Source: CALNYX01 sp942490925 (lineage in GTDB: Bacteria; Chlamydiota; Chlamydiia; Chlamydiales; JAAKFR01). Taken from it: DNA of 64,000 nt. This document shows positions 1 through 9,018 of the stretch, piece after piece. A model generated the notes under the pieces. It ran no database searches. It saw nothing but the letters and a program-made list of their open reading frames with translations, and had not been told where the DNA came from. Position 1 is the first letter of the stretch; the number at the start of each line of letters is the position of its first letter. The position numbers were made by a program, and so were the translations under genes. The stretch is taken from positions 124,001 through 188,000 of the forward strand of contig CALNYX010000017.1 of NCBI GenBank assembly GCA_942490925.1, given 5' to 3'.

Positions 1-612
1 GAAGCGATGGATGGGATGTTGCTTGATGTAGGGGTTTCTTCGATGCAGCTCGATCAGCCAGAGCGCGGCTTTAGCTTTTACAAGGGTGGACCGCTCGATA
101 TGCGGATGGATCAGAGTGCAAGGTTGACTGCTAAAGAGGTGGTCAATCGGTATGGTGAGAAGGAGTTGATGCGCATTATCCGTGACTATGGGGAAGAGCG
201 GCGGTGGAGACAAGCGGCGCGCGCCATTGTTGAGGGAAGACAAAAAAAACGGATCGAAACGACAGAAGATCTTGTGAATGTTTTGGGTCCTGTTTTAGGA
301 TGGAAGCGGAAGCATATGCATCCTGCAACATTGGTCTTTCAAGCGATTCGAATCGAGGTGAATCAGGAGCTCAAACAGCTCGAAAATGGGATTGAGACAG
401 CGATTAGGCTGCTTAATCCTGGCGGCAGACTGGGAGTCATTTCTTTTCACAGTTTGGAAGATCGTATTGTAAAGCAGCGTTTTCGCAAGGCTGCTGTAGA
501 AGAAAAAAATGTGGAAATTCTAACGAAAAAACCAGTGACAGCGCTACGTGAGGAGCAATTGCGAAATCCTCGTGCGAGAAGTGCCAAGCTCCGTTTTTTG
601 AAAAAATTATGA
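1..612 (+). CDS. rsmH: 16S rRNA (cytosine1402-N4)-methyltransferase RsmH, C-terminal part
   Basis: RsmH (MraW) methylates N4 of C1402 in the ribosomal P site using S-adenosylmethionine. The reading frame is open from base 1, so the N-terminus with the SAM-binding glycine loop lies outside the window and about 203 codons remain. Visible family signatures are the LLDVGVSSMQLD segment, GFSF followed by PLDMRMD, and the late GGRLGVISFHSLEDRIVK stretch typical of the C-terminal half. It is the first visible gene of a division and cell-wall run: its last codons overlap the next gene by 4 bp, as in the usual mraW-ftsL-ftsI order. Family assignment is secure; only the 5' end is missing. Confidence 0.95.
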   Translation, partial: EAMDGMLLDVGVSSMQLDQPERGFSFYKGGPLDMRMDQSARLTAKEVVNRYGEKELMRIIRDYGEERRWRQAARAIVEGRQKKRIETTEDLVNVLGPVLGWKRKHMHPATLVFQAIRIEVNQELKQLENGIETAIRLLNPGGRLGVISFHSLEDRIVKQRFRKAAVEEKNVEILTKKPVTALREEQLRNPRARSAKLRFLKKL

Positions 613-887
613 ACTACGGTTATCTGATTCGTCTCTCGCTTTGCATCGTGGTCTGTGGACTTTTGCTCTACAGCTACATCAGCAAGCAAAATGCCATTAC
701 AAAAGTGCGCTTAGAAATTCCAAAGCTGATGAAACAACTCGAAGTGGTGCAGCAAGAAAATACACGCTTGCAATTCGAAATCGACCAATTCGAAAATCCG
801 CTTCATCTGATGGAAATTGCAAACCGCGCTGAATATCGTCACCTCAAACATCCGATGCAAAATGAAGTGATTGAGGAGAAAAAGTGA
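609..887 (+). CDS. FtsL-like small division protein
   Basis: This 92-residue protein sits between rsmH and ftsI, where ftsL lies in many bacteria. It has a short cytoplasmic N-terminus, one hydrophobic segment at about residues 7-25, and then a charged heptad-like region (about 30-70) suited to a coiled coil, which is the FtsL/DivIC architecture. Sequence similarity to FtsL is weak by eye, so the name rests on topology and position. It overlaps both neighbours by 4 bp (ATGA-type junctions), so translation is probably coupled. FtsL would act in the septal complex with the transpeptidase encoded next; chlamydiae lack FtsZ but keep these partners. An unrelated single-pass membrane protein remains possible. 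Confidence 0.7.
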   Translation: MNYGYLIRLSLCIVVCGLLLYSYISKQNAITKVRLEIPKLMKQLEVVQQENTRLQFEIDQFENPLHLMEIANRAEYRHLKHPMQNEVIEEKK

Positions 888-2854
888 AAAAACGCCTTGC
901 AATTGTTGCAATAGGAACTTTTTTTCTCTTTTCACTGTTGATTGCGCAATATTTTAAGATTCAGATCCTTGAAGAAGAGAAGTGGACCAAACAAGCATTG
1001 GCGCAGCATGAATTTGTTGTCAAAGAGCCCTTTCGACGCGGAAGTTTCTTTTCCAACACGAGCGTGAAAAAAGGACATCTTGAAACGTCTCAGCCGCTTG
1101 TATTTGATGTGACCAAGTTTCATCTCTATATCGATCCGCTATCGATTCCTGAAGCGCATCGCGATATTGTTGCGGCTAAGCTGTTGGGAACTGCAGAGCT
1201 TCCTGATGAGGCGGCCAAAGAGTTTTATCGCAAGAGTCGCTCTCGCAGGCTTGCTCTCTGGCTCGATCGTGAAACAAAAGATACGATTTTACAATGGTGG
1301 GTTCCCTATGCGCGCAAAAACAAAATTCCTTCTAATGCGCTCTATTTCATCACAGACTATCAACGCTCCTACCCTTACGGCAAACTACTTGGACAGGTGC
1401 TTCATACGATTCGGGATTTGAAAGATGAAGCGACTCATGAAGGCGTGCCAACAGGAGGGTTAGAGAGCTATTTCAATGAAGAGCTCAAAGGGAAGCTTGG
1501 GAAGCGAAAACTCCTCCGTTCACCGTTACACCATTTAGAGATCGATAAAATCTTGCAAGAGCCAGAAGATGGCGCCGATATCTATTTGACGATCAACCAC
1601 TGTATTCAGGCGATTGTAGAAGAGGAGTTGGAAAAGGGCGTGCAAGCTGCTCAAGCCAAAGGGGGCTGGGCTGTCATGATGGAGGCTAAAACAGGAGCGA
1701 TCTTGGCTTTGGCTCAAACCCCTTGTTTCAACCCTGCAAATTACCGCGACTATTTCAATGACCCGAAACTGATCGAAGAGACCAAGGTCAAAGCTGTCAC
1801 GGATGCTTTTGAGCTCGGCTCGATCATGAAGCCCATCACAGTTGCAGTTGCGCTCAAGGCGAATGAGGAGTTAGCTCGGCAGGGGAGACCGCCCCTTTTT
1901 TCACCCGAAGATAAACTCGATGTCACTCGGACAATTTTCCCTGGGCGCGCTTCGAAGCCATTGAAAGATCTCCCTCCTCACCGCGCAATCAACATGTATA
2001 TGGCGCTCCAACGCTCCTCAAATATCTACATGGCAGTTTTGGCAGATCGTATTGTCAATGAGCTTGGGAACCAGTGGTATCGCCAAACACTTGTGGATTC
2101 ATTTGGTTTTGAGCAGAAAACAGGAATTGAACTTCCTGGAGAGGCATTTGGGTTGGCTCCTTCCCTTGAGAGGCGGCATGCCAATGGCGCACTCGAATGG
2201 TCACTTTCAACGCCCTACTCTCTGTCGATTGGCTATAACCTTTTGGCAACGAGTCTACAGATGTTGCGTGCTTTTGCCGTTTTCCCAAGTGGTGGCTACC
2301 TCGTTGAGCCCACACTGATTCGGAAGATTGTCCGCGGCGATGAGGTGCTTGTTGATCACACACAGCCCCGCTCCTTTAAGCAGGTGATGAGCGAAGAGTC
2401 TGTAAAAGAGGTGGTCAAAGCGATGAAATACTCGACAAAACCAGGTGGAACAGGGCGCCTTGCAGCCCTCAGTGGCTACACAGAAGCGGGCAAAACAGGC
2501 TCAGCTGAAAAAATTGTGGGTGGCATTTATTCCAAGAAAAAGCATATATCTTCTTTTATCGGCTTTGCTCCGGCCAATTTTGATCCTGAGGCGAATCCAA
2601 TCGTTTTGATTGTCTCGATCGATGAACCGGCACCGATCATATTAGAAAATGGGATCAAAGGCTATTTAGGTGGGCGCTGCGCAGCCCCTGTCTTTCAGCA
2701 GATGATGCGCAAGACATTTGAATATTTAGGGGTCCCTAAAGATGATCCTTATGGCTATCCCGTTGGTGATCCCCGTTATGATCCTGCAAAAGCAGATTGG
2801 ATGAGCGAAGTTCATCTTTTGAAAGAAATGTACGACCGTTGGAATAAGAAATGA
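884..2854 (+). CDS. ftsI: Division-type transpeptidase PBP3 (FtsI)
   Basis: A class B penicillin-binding protein of 656 residues that cross-links peptidoglycan peptides during division. An N-terminal membrane anchor (about residues 5-25) is followed by the PBP dimer region and the transpeptidase domain. The three active-site motifs are present: SIMK with nucleophile Ser313 and Lys316, SSN at 378-380, and KTG at 537-539 followed by S. It lies between the ftsL-like gene and murE, overlapping each by 4 bp. In chlamydiae, which have little peptidoglycan, PBP3 is thought to act in the division ring. Length and motifs fit an intact enzyme. Confidence 0.95.
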   Translation: MKKRLAIVAIGTFFLFSLLIAQYFKIQILEEEKWTKQALAQHEFVVKEPFRRGSFFSNTSVKKGHLETSQPLVFDVTKFHLYIDPLSIPEAHRDIVAAKLLGTAELPDEAAKEFYRKSRSRRLALWLDRETKDTILQWWVPYARKNKIPSNALYFITDYQRSYPYGKLLGQVLHTIRDLKDEATHEGVPTGGLESYFNEELKGKLGKRKLLRSPLHHLEIDKILQEPEDGADIYLTINHCIQAIVEEELEKGVQAAQAKGGWAVMMEAKTGAILALAQTPCFNPANYRDYFNDPKLIEETKVKAVTDAFELGSIMKPITVAVALKANEELARQGRPPLFSPEDKLDVTRTIFPGRASKPLKDLPPHRAINMYMALQRSSNIYMAVLADRIVNELGNQWYRQTLVDSFGFEQKTGIELPGEAFGLAPSLERRHANGALEWSLSTPYSLSIGYNLLATSLQMLRAFAVFPSGGYLVEPTLIRKIVRGDEVLVDHTQPRSFKQVMSEESVKEVVKAMKYSTKPGGTGRLAALSGYTEAGKTGSAEKIVGGIYSKKKHISSFIGFAPANFDPEANPIVLIVSIDEPAPIILENGIKGYLGGRCAAPVFQQMMRKTFEYLGVPKDDPYGYPVGDPRYDPAKADWMSEVHLLKEMYDRWNKK

Positions 2855-4305
2855 ACTTGAAGAAATTGATCGCAAACCTTCCTATTGAGATAGCATCTGG
2901 GTCTAAAGATATTGAAATCAAGGGGCTTTGTGCGCATTCACGCCGTGTTGCTCCTGGCGATCTGTTCATTGCCAAGAAAGGGCCAAATTGTGAGCTCTAT
3001 GTTGAAGAGGCGATTTCTAATGGAGCAGTCGCTGTCCTCTCCGATCTACTCAATCCTTTTCTCAAAAAAGGCGTCACTCAACTGATTCATCCCGATGTTG
3101 CCAGTATCGAAGGGAAACTCGCTGCGCTCTTTTATGACAATCCTTCTGAAAAACTGTTTACAGTTGGCATTACAGGAACCAATGGAAAGACCACAACAGG
3201 CTTTTTGATCAAACATCTTCTCGATAAACTCGGCGGTCGCACAGGGTTGATTGGCACCATCGAGTACATCATCGGCGACTTTCATTTTGAAGCCGATCTC
3301 ACCACTCCAGATGTGATCACCAACCAAAAGCTCTTAGGTGAGATGGTCAAACAGAAGTGTGATGCGGCCGTGCTTGAGGTCTCTTCACATGGTTTGGAGC
3401 AGCATCGCGTCGATAGTATTGCCTTCGATGCCGCGATTTTCACAAACCTCAGCCAAGATCATCTCGACTATCACAAATCTTTAGAAGCCTATGCAGCTGC
3501 AAAAGCCAAACTCTTTTCCATGCTTGGGGAGGAGCAAATTGCGATCATCAACGAGTCTTCATCTTGGTCGGCTACCATGCTTGAAAACTGCCCAGCGCGC
3601 GTGCTCTCCTATGGGATGACTCCGGATGCTGATGTGCATGCCCATGAGATCAAAGTTTGTCATGATCATACAGAATTTTGCGTGACCTACAAAAATGAAA
3701 CAGCTCTATTTTCCTGGGCGATTGTTGGCCGTTTTAATGTCCTCAATGCCCTTGCTGCTATTACCCTCTCTCTTTCGCGGGGAGCCAATCTGCGCGAGCT
3801 TCCTCAACACCTTGTGAGTTTTCCTCAGGTTCCAGGTCGCCTCGAGCGCGTTGAAAATGGGCTTGGGCTTCACATCTACATCGATTTTGCTCATACCCCT
3901 GATGCCCTTGATAATGTGCTCCAAACCTTGCGTGAGTTCAACAAACGAAAAATCTTTGTTGTATTTGGAGCTGGTGGGGATCGCGACAAAGAGAAACGCC
4001 CCTTGATGGGAGCTGCTGTCGATCGCAGCGCGAGTTTTGGATTCATCACCTCTGATAATCCACGCACCGAAGACCCCTTTACCATTTGTGAGCAAGTAGC
4101 TCAAGGGTTTGAATCAAAACACTTCTTGATCGAGACCGATCGTCGTCAAGCAATTGAGATGGCCATCAAAATGGGAGAGCCTGATGATATCATTCTCATC
4201 GCCGGTAAAGGGCATGAAATTTATCAAACGCTTTCGCATCAAACGATTCCATTTGATGATCGCCAAGTTGTCCATGAAATTATCAGTGAGGTAAGATGCA
4301 CATAG
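2851..4305 (+). CDS. murE: UDP-MurNAc-tripeptide synthetase MurE
   Basis: ATP-dependent Mur ligase (484 residues) that adds the third amino acid to UDP-MurNAc-L-Ala-D-Glu in the cytosol. The ATP-binding GTNGKTT motif includes Asn111 and Lys113. A later DNPR motif at 402-405 is the signature of enzymes that add meso-diaminopimelate rather than lysine. Other ligase features are VLEVSSHGLEQHRVD, FTNLSQDHLDYH and a late GKGHE. The start overlaps ftsI by 4 bp and the end overlaps amiA by 10 bp, so it is part of the same operon. Full length and intact. Confidence 0.96.
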   Translation: MNLKKLIANLPIEIASGSKDIEIKGLCAHSRRVAPGDLFIAKKGPNCELYVEEAISNGAVAVLSDLLNPFLKKGVTQLIHPDVASIEGKLAALFYDNPSEKLFTVGITGTNGKTTTGFLIKHLLDKLGGRTGLIGTIEYIIGDFHFEADLTTPDVITNQKLLGEMVKQKCDAAVLEVSSHGLEQHRVDSIAFDAAIFTNLSQDHLDYHKSLEAYAAAKAKLFSMLGEEQIAIINESSSWSATMLENCPARVLSYGMTPDADVHAHEIKVCHDHTEFCVTYKNETALFSWAIVGRFNVLNALAAITLSLSRGANLRELPQHLVSFPQVPGRLERVENGLGLHIYIDFAHTPDALDNVLQTLREFNKRKIFVVFGAGGDRDKEKRPLMGAAVDRSASFGFITSDNPRTEDPFTICEQVAQGFESKHFLIETDRRQAIEMAIKMGEPDDIILIAGKGHEIYQTLSHQTIPFDDRQVVHEIISEVRCT

Positions 4306-4973
4306 TTCTTCTTGTTCTAGCTTTTATCTGTACAGCTTGTAGTAGCCATCGGGTTCCCGCAGAGATCTCTTCTATTTCAGAGCACAAAATTGCCATCCCC
4401 AAACGAGAAGAGCTTATCGTCATCGATGCAGGTCACGGTGGTCGCGATTCAGGATCAGCCTCACACCGAGAGGATTATGAAGAAAAATCCCTCACCCTTT
4501 CAACAGCCTTTCTTGTACAAGATTTTCTCCACAAACTTGGCTATAAAACCGTTTTAACCCGCAATCATGATACCTACATCCCTCTCAATACCCGAGCTGA
4601 GATTGCCAATTCACTTGAAGCCGACCTCTTTGTCAGCATCCACTACAACTTTGCTGCAAGTCGCGAGGCGCAAGGTGTTGAGGTCTACTATTATAAAGAT
4701 GAAAGAAATCCAGGTTGTGATCGGATTACAGAGTCTAAAATTTTAGCTTCTCAAGTCATCTCGTCGGTGATTGGTCAGACGAGCGCTAATTCGCGCGGCG
4801 TCAAGCAGGCTAATTTTGCTGTGATTCGTGAGACCAAGATGCCAGCGATTCTCATTGAAGCAGGTTTTCTTTCGAATCCCAAAGAGCGTGAGCTTCTCCG
4901 CGACCCGCGCTATCTCCGCCAGCTCGCCTGGGGCATCGCCAAAGGCATTGAGCGATATCACCTCACAAACTGA
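4296..4973 (+). CDS. amiA: N-acetylmuramoyl-L-alanine amidase (Amidase_3), lipoprotein-like
   Basis: Zinc amidase of 225 residues that cuts the MurNAc-L-Ala bond. The N-terminus is a signal sequence with a lipobox-like end (hydrophobic stretch, then TACSS), suggesting a lipid-anchored periplasmic protein. The catalytic domain shows VIDAGHGGRDSGS (first His), a Glu in the EEKSL region, SIHYN (second His) and LIEAGFLSN (catalytic Glu). The start lies 10 bp inside murE. In C. trachomatis an amidase also follows murE, and the chlamydial enzyme has been reported to have additional peptidase activity. A long palindromic element begins right after the stop. Confidence 0.93.
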   Translation: MHIVLLVLAFICTACSSHRVPAEISSISEHKIAIPKREELIVIDAGHGGRDSGSASHREDYEEKSLTLSTAFLVQDFLHKLGYKTVLTRNHDTYIPLNTRAEIANSLEADLFVSIHYNFAASREAQGVEVYYYKDERNPGCDRITESKILASQVISSVIGQTSANSRGVKQANFAVIRETKMPAILIEAGFLSNPKERELLRDPRYLRQLAWGIAKGIERYHLTN

Positions 4974-4976
4974 GTG

Positions 4977-5085
4977 GATTTTTTGGGTTTTTTGCTTTGA
5001 TTTGAATGATCGCTCGCTTGTCGTATCACCTATACTGTCTGCGCTCGCGATCCTCCAACTGAAAGCAAAAACCCCAAAAAGGTTT
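4977..5085. repeat. Palindromic intergenic element, copy A
   Basis: About 105 bp starting 3 bp after the amiA stop. The outer arms are T-rich/A-rich inverted repeats (around 4979-5000 and 5060-5080). The 45-nt core at 5008-5052 starts GATCGCTCGC and ends GCTCGCGATC. The core matches the core of a second element at 58239-58283 at 34 of 45 positions, nearly all differences being transitions, and the arms are also alike. It may serve as a terminator for the murE-amiA operon. Its recurrence with a conserved core marks it as a repeat family. Confidence 0.75.
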
Positions 5086-5178
5086 CCTGGGAATAGGAAA
5101 AAGGCTTTCAGATCAATAATAGGTAAATCCTTCTCAAACAGGCATAGTTGGTATGCGTCTTGCTTCTGATGAAGTAAG

Positions 5179-6930
5179 ATGGTAAACCCTATTAGTGATT
5201 CAAATCTGCCGCAGCAAGCCCGTCCACTAGGACAAGTGGGTCAATTAGCTGGTCGCAAAGTCACTGTTGAGGAGCCTGACAAGGCTGATGCGCTCTTCCA
5301 GAAGGAGATTCAAGAAGCAGTCAAAACGCGTTTGGCTGCTAATCTCGATCATAACCTGGATTTCATTCTTGCAAATCGGGGTCTGCGCTCGGCTTATGTG
5401 AAAAATGGACGGCTCTACAACAAATTGATACCAGGTCTGACAGTGTCTAATGAAGTAAAAGAATTGGTGCAACAGACTCTTAGGCAGGCACGAGGCTCTG
5501 TCATTGATGCGGGCTTTGGCCATAAGATTCAAGAGAAAGCGCAATTTAATGTCGATCGCTTAACACGTCATCTTTCAAAACATTTTCCCGAGCTTCTTCC
5601 TCAGGGAACACGTCGCTCACCTCTCCAGATTTTTTTGAAGCAACGTAAACTTCGTATACTTCCAAACAAACCTAAGGAAGGTGATTCTACTACGACTAAA
5701 AATTTGGATAAGAGCCAAACGCAATGGGAGCAACTTAAGAGCAAGATTCATGAAGATGAAGCGAGTGACGTAAAGAAAAAGATGGATACAAGTGCAGTTA
5801 CTCCTAAGACGGTATCAAAACTTGAGGAAGAAGTAAACCTTCAGAGGAGGAAACTTGATTCAAAGATCAACAAGCTGAGGACACACCTTGAGTTCAAAAG
5901 TTTTTCTGGAGGATTGAACCCAGTTGAACGTGTCAATGTTCAAACTAAGACGGTTGCCATTCAAAAAACTGAGCATGATAAGACCTATGGCAGTCAGCTG
6001 CGAGATGAGCTGAATCTAAGACTCCAGCGTTCTGAAGAGTTAGGAAAAGTTGCTGGGATCAATGAGTCGATTGCTTCGCATCTCAATGAGCTTGTCGGGG
6101 ATCGTTTGCCAGTTCCACTTGCTACGACTAGAGAAGGCGTCACTTTGCATGCCTATGTTGAGAGTAAAGGCTCGTTTTATGATGTGGACGATAAAAGTTT
6201 TTTTGGCGCTAGCTTCGGGTTTAAGAAGAAGCAATCACAACGGTTTGTGTTGACTCAGTTGATCATGCGAAATGCCGATTGTCATGGAGATAATGTGTTG
6301 ATCACCAAAGATGGCCAACCGGTTGCGATCGATTTTGGGCGCTCCTTGCATCCTGATCCTACAAGTTGTGATGCCCGAATCCGTGCTGTCTATCTCCGCT
6401 TTCCAGGTGTTGGTGAGAAGTTGAACAAGGAGGATCGGCAATTTTTTGCAGCACTTGATGTTGATCAAACAGTCGAGGATATGAGAGAAGCTCTTACAGT
6501 TCAATATCCGAGGGAAATGGCTCCAGGCGAATTGAAGAAATTGGTAGACAAAGAGTTAAATGTGTTGCGCGCACGCCTGATCATGGTCCAAGAGGGTGTA
6601 AAAATGGGATGTACCCTGCGAGAGCTCATTGGTCTTGATTTGCCCCCACTTTCAGAGGAGACTGCTCAAAAGGTCAGAACAAATGTTAGGAATAACAATA
6701 ATTCCCAGATGGAGAAATGGGAAAAATATCGTCAAGCTCTGAGCGAGGTTCCAGAAGCAAAGTGTGGATTTCAATGCGCTTGGAGCAACGCTTTAACAGG
6801 TGGACAATTCAATCCAGATCGTTTTCGTCAGGAAATTCAGAAAGAACTTGAAGCTCTCCAAAAGACATTCCAAATCTATGGAAGTCTAGAACATGACATT
6901 TACAGCAAGGCTTCACTAGACATTTCGTAG
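5179..6930 (+). CDS. Putative effector with PI3/4-kinase-like catalytic core, paralog 1
   Basis: No close named family is recognised. Of 583 residues, the first ~230 are charged and probably helical, with predicted coiled coil around 190-240. The C-terminal half has kinase-like signatures: VAIQK (candidate ATP-binding Lys), NADCHGDN at 365-372 (catalytic-loop type) and IDFG at 384-387 (metal-binding type). The NxDxHxxN...IDFG spacing resembles phosphatidylinositol 3/4-kinases and HipA or actin-fragmin-kinase-like folds more than classical protein kinases. A paralog follows at 7257-8861 and a fragment of a third lies between them. There is no signal peptide or membrane segment; type III secretion into the host is a plausible inference. 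A weak AAGTAAG precedes the ATG. Confidence 0.72.
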   Translation: MVNPISDSNLPQQARPLGQVGQLAGRKVTVEEPDKADALFQKEIQEAVKTRLAANLDHNLDFILANRGLRSAYVKNGRLYNKLIPGLTVSNEVKELVQQTLRQARGSVIDAGFGHKIQEKAQFNVDRLTRHLSKHFPELLPQGTRRSPLQIFLKQRKLRILPNKPKEGDSTTTKNLDKSQTQWEQLKSKIHEDEASDVKKKMDTSAVTPKTVSKLEEEVNLQRRKLDSKINKLRTHLEFKSFSGGLNPVERVNVQTKTVAIQKTEHDKTYGSQLRDELNLRLQRSEELGKVAGINESIASHLNELVGDRLPVPLATTREGVTLHAYVESKGSFYDVDDKSFFGASFGFKKKQSQRFVLTQLIMRNADCHGDNVLITKDGQPVAIDFGRSLHPDPTSCDARIRAVYLRFPGVGEKLNKEDRQFFAALDVDQTVEDMREALTVQYPREMAPGELKKLVDKELNVLRARLIMVQEGVKMGCTLRELIGLDLPPLSEETAQKVRTNVRNNNNSQMEKWEKYRQALSEVPEAKCGFQCAWSNALTGGQFNPDRFRQEIQKELEALQKTFQIYGSLEHDIYSKASLDIS

Positions 6931-7083
6931 CACTGACCTCAATCCGATAAGAAGAAAGTCTTTGCAGGTCTCTTAGCCTGAAAATAGTCTGCTAGCACAT
7001 AATATAAAAGGGGTCGCAGCAAGTCACACTTCGCTTAAGAAAAAACTCGCACTCATTTGGCAACTCCAGTCACGGATTGGGAA
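6931..7083. other. Spacer between kinase paralog 1 and the paralog remnant
   Basis: Together with the remnant that follows, this makes a stretch of over 300 bases without an intact gene. I find no clear promoter, hairpin or open frame in it. It may be decayed sequence of the third paralog, but only its last ~50 codons are recognisable. Confidence 0.4.
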
Positions 7084-7227
7084 ATGCATACTCAGTTTAA
7101 TCCAGATTTTTTTCGATTTGCTGTGTCAGAGCAGATTCAAAAAGTGCATGGTAAAGCTGATTTGTACGGTGATCGAGAGAAAGAAGTATACAGTAAAGCA
7201 AATTACGATGTTAGTTGCTGGGCATAG
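7084..7227 (+). pseudogene. C-terminal remnant of a third kinase-like paralog
   Basis: A 47-codon open stretch encodes QFNPDFFR followed by VYSKANYDVSCW before a stop. It aligns with the C-termini of both neighbours: QFNPDRFR...IYSKASLDIS in the upstream gene and RFDPEVFR...LYAEAHYDVTKW in the downstream one. Nothing upstream encodes the catalytic core, and the in-frame stop at 7036-7038 closes the frame. It is best read as the tail of a deleted third copy, showing past tandem duplication and loss. Confidence 0.8.
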
Positions 7228-7256
7228 TTTGGCACTCATATTGCTTTTCCAACTGT

Positions 7257-8861
7257 ATGGTTGGACCTATTCGACGAGCTATTCAACGTCTTTGCAATCC
7301 TGTCAAGAATTCAAAGTTAGCTGCTGATAAAAGGACATCTCAAATTTTCAATGAATTTATCCAAGAAATGACATTTCAAGATGTTGTTGATAAGCGCTTT
7401 GAGAATAACTATCACTTCATTATGCAAACCACAGACTTGAAGTATGTGGGCACTAAGGATAAAGAGCTCATTCAAACCACAGCTCCTCTAACTCCTCTGA
7501 TGAGACAGGTTATAACCAAGACAATTCAGCAGACCTATCGCCAAATGATGGGACGAGTGATTGATGCGGAACATGGCTACCGGATCAAGGAGGTTGAAAT
7601 TCAGAAGCTCGATCAGCTCCGTGCACATATCATGGAACATTTTCCTGAGATCTTAAAAGAGTCTCCATTGCCCTTTTTGACGCGCTCCAGTTGGGAAGAA
7701 AATCCTCATCCCGAGTTGAGAGATGCTCAAAATTTGGTAAGAGTTCAGGTCGATGAGAAAGTCAAACTTGTTAGGTCTGGAAGCTTACAAATGCAGGAGA
7801 TGGACAAGAGTATTGCTGGGGTTAATCCTGCGGCTTTTGCAGTTGTAGAGGGGCAAAAAGTGGCTGTGCGTAAAAGTAGTCAAGATTTGTCCTATGGAGA
7901 AATTCTCAAGCAGGATTTTCCAGAGTCAAAGCTTGCTGCAAGTGAGATGGCGCAAATTGCAGGAATAAATGAGTCGATTGTCTCTTCCTTGAATCACCAA
8001 TTGCAAGGTCTTTTGAAAGTTCCGCTTGTCACCTCTGAGAAGGGAGAAACCTCACATGTATTTGTAGAAAATCAAGGAACACTTGGAGATCTTTTAGATG
8101 CCAATCCAGAGATTACTGAGAAATTGGATGTGGAAGCTTCTCAACATTTTGTATTTGGACAACTCGTTACCCGTAATACCGATTGTCATGCGGATAATGT
8201 GCTCATCACCAAACACAATACACCAGTCGGAATTGACTATGGCCGTATTCTCTATCCTCAATCTCTCTCGCAGCATGCACATTCTCGTGCCTGTTATCTT
8301 AACTTTCCTTGTCTCGATGAACAGATCAATGCTCGAGATCTCAAGTTGTATCAACAGCTTGATATTCCCAAAGTGATGGGGCAGCTACGAGCCGATCTGA
8401 AGCGAGAGTATGGAGAGCTGTCAAATTTGAAAGAGCTTGTAGATCAATCTCTTCAGGTTCTTGAGGCGCGTCTGATTATGATACAAGAGGGGTGTAAACG
8501 GGGTGTGACACAAAGAGATTTAGTAGCCCTTGACTTTCCTCCACTTTCTGAAGATCAGATGGCTGTAATTGAAGATTACTTAAATGTTTACGAGAAGCTT
8601 GTGCAATCCAAGTCTGAGCTAAAGCTCTCATTTGAACAGGAAGTAGACCTCGTACGAAGAGCTTTTAAAGAGGCAGGAGTACGAGGGGGCTTTGAAAATG
8701 CTTGGGTCGAGGCTTATAGCAATGGACGCTTTGATCCTGAGGTTTTTCGTTCATCTATTGGACGAGAACTCACTGGTATACAGAAATATATTGGACCGAT
8801 CTACGAACAGCGCTTTGCAGAGTTGTATGCAGAAGCTCACTATGATGTGACCAAATGGTAG
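7257..8861 (+). CDS. Putative effector with PI3/4-kinase-like catalytic core, paralog 2
   Basis: Paralog of the gene at 5179-6930, 534 residues from the chosen ATG. That start aligns MVGP with MVNP of paralog 1; a longer frame from 7215 would add 14 residues overlapping the remnant's end. Shared features are KVAVRK (candidate ATP-binding Lys), AGINESI, NTDCHADN at 307-314, IDYG at 326-329, LEARLIMIQEG and the FDPEVFR...YDVTKW tail. The N-terminal charged region is shorter than in paralog 1. All candidate catalytic residues are retained, so both copies may be active. No good ribosome-binding site is visible. It ends 2 bp before a convergent tRNA gene. The substrate is unknown; lipid or protein kinase roles are equally open. 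Confidence 0.7.
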   Translation: MVGPIRRAIQRLCNPVKNSKLAADKRTSQIFNEFIQEMTFQDVVDKRFENNYHFIMQTTDLKYVGTKDKELIQTTAPLTPLMRQVITKTIQQTYRQMMGRVIDAEHGYRIKEVEIQKLDQLRAHIMEHFPEILKESPLPFLTRSSWEENPHPELRDAQNLVRVQVDEKVKLVRSGSLQMQEMDKSIAGVNPAAFAVVEGQKVAVRKSSQDLSYGEILKQDFPESKLAASEMAQIAGINESIVSSLNHQLQGLLKVPLVTSEKGETSHVFVENQGTLGDLLDANPEITEKLDVEASQHFVFGQLVTRNTDCHADNVLITKHNTPVGIDYGRILYPQSLSQHAHSRACYLNFPCLDEQINARDLKLYQQLDIPKVMGQLRADLKREYGELSNLKELVDQSLQVLEARLIMIQEGCKRGVTQRDLVALDFPPLSEDQMAVIEDYLNVYEKLVQSKSELKLSFEQEVDLVRRAFKEAGVRGGFENAWVEAYSNGRFDPEVFRSSIGRELTGIQKYIGPIYEQRFAELYAEAHYDVTKW

Positions 8862-8863
8862 AT

Positions 8864-8937
8864 TGTTCTCGGCGCGATTCGAACGCGCGGCCTGTCGCTT
8901 AGGAGGCGACCGCTCTATCCTGCTGAGCTACGAGAAC
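8864..8937 (-). tRNA. tRNA-Arg (anticodon CCU)
   Basis: On the minus strand a 74-nt cloverleaf can be folded: the acceptor GTTCTCG pairs with CGAGAAC with discriminator A. The D-arm contains AGCTCAGCAGGATAGAGC. The anticodon stem GTCGC/GCGAC encloses the 7-nt loop CTCCTAA giving anticodon CCU, and the T-arm has GTTCGAATC. CCA is not encoded. It reads the rare arginine codon AGG. The 3' end is 2 bp from the stop of the convergent kinase-like gene. Confidence 0.95.
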
Positions 8938-9018
8938 AAGCCAAAGAGTATACTATTTTTCTAGACTTGACCGCTACCTCATGTTAACGTGAGCCAAAAA
9001 TAGTTAAGGAGTATTTCT

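Noticed and set aside
2055..2363. 102-codon antisense frame inside ftsI, and similar long antisense frames in murE, sucD and other genes
   Set aside because: They lie opposite well-conserved enzymes, have no promoter or ribosome-binding site, and show no recognisable domain.
7118..7327. 69-codon frame across the paralog remnant
   Set aside because: It runs in a different frame from the recognisable remnant and the kinase gene and encodes nothing similar to either.
5179..8861. HipA-type toxin-antitoxin pair
   Set aside because: The motifs partly resemble HipA, but there is no HipB-like partner and both genes are large paralogs with long N-terminal regions.
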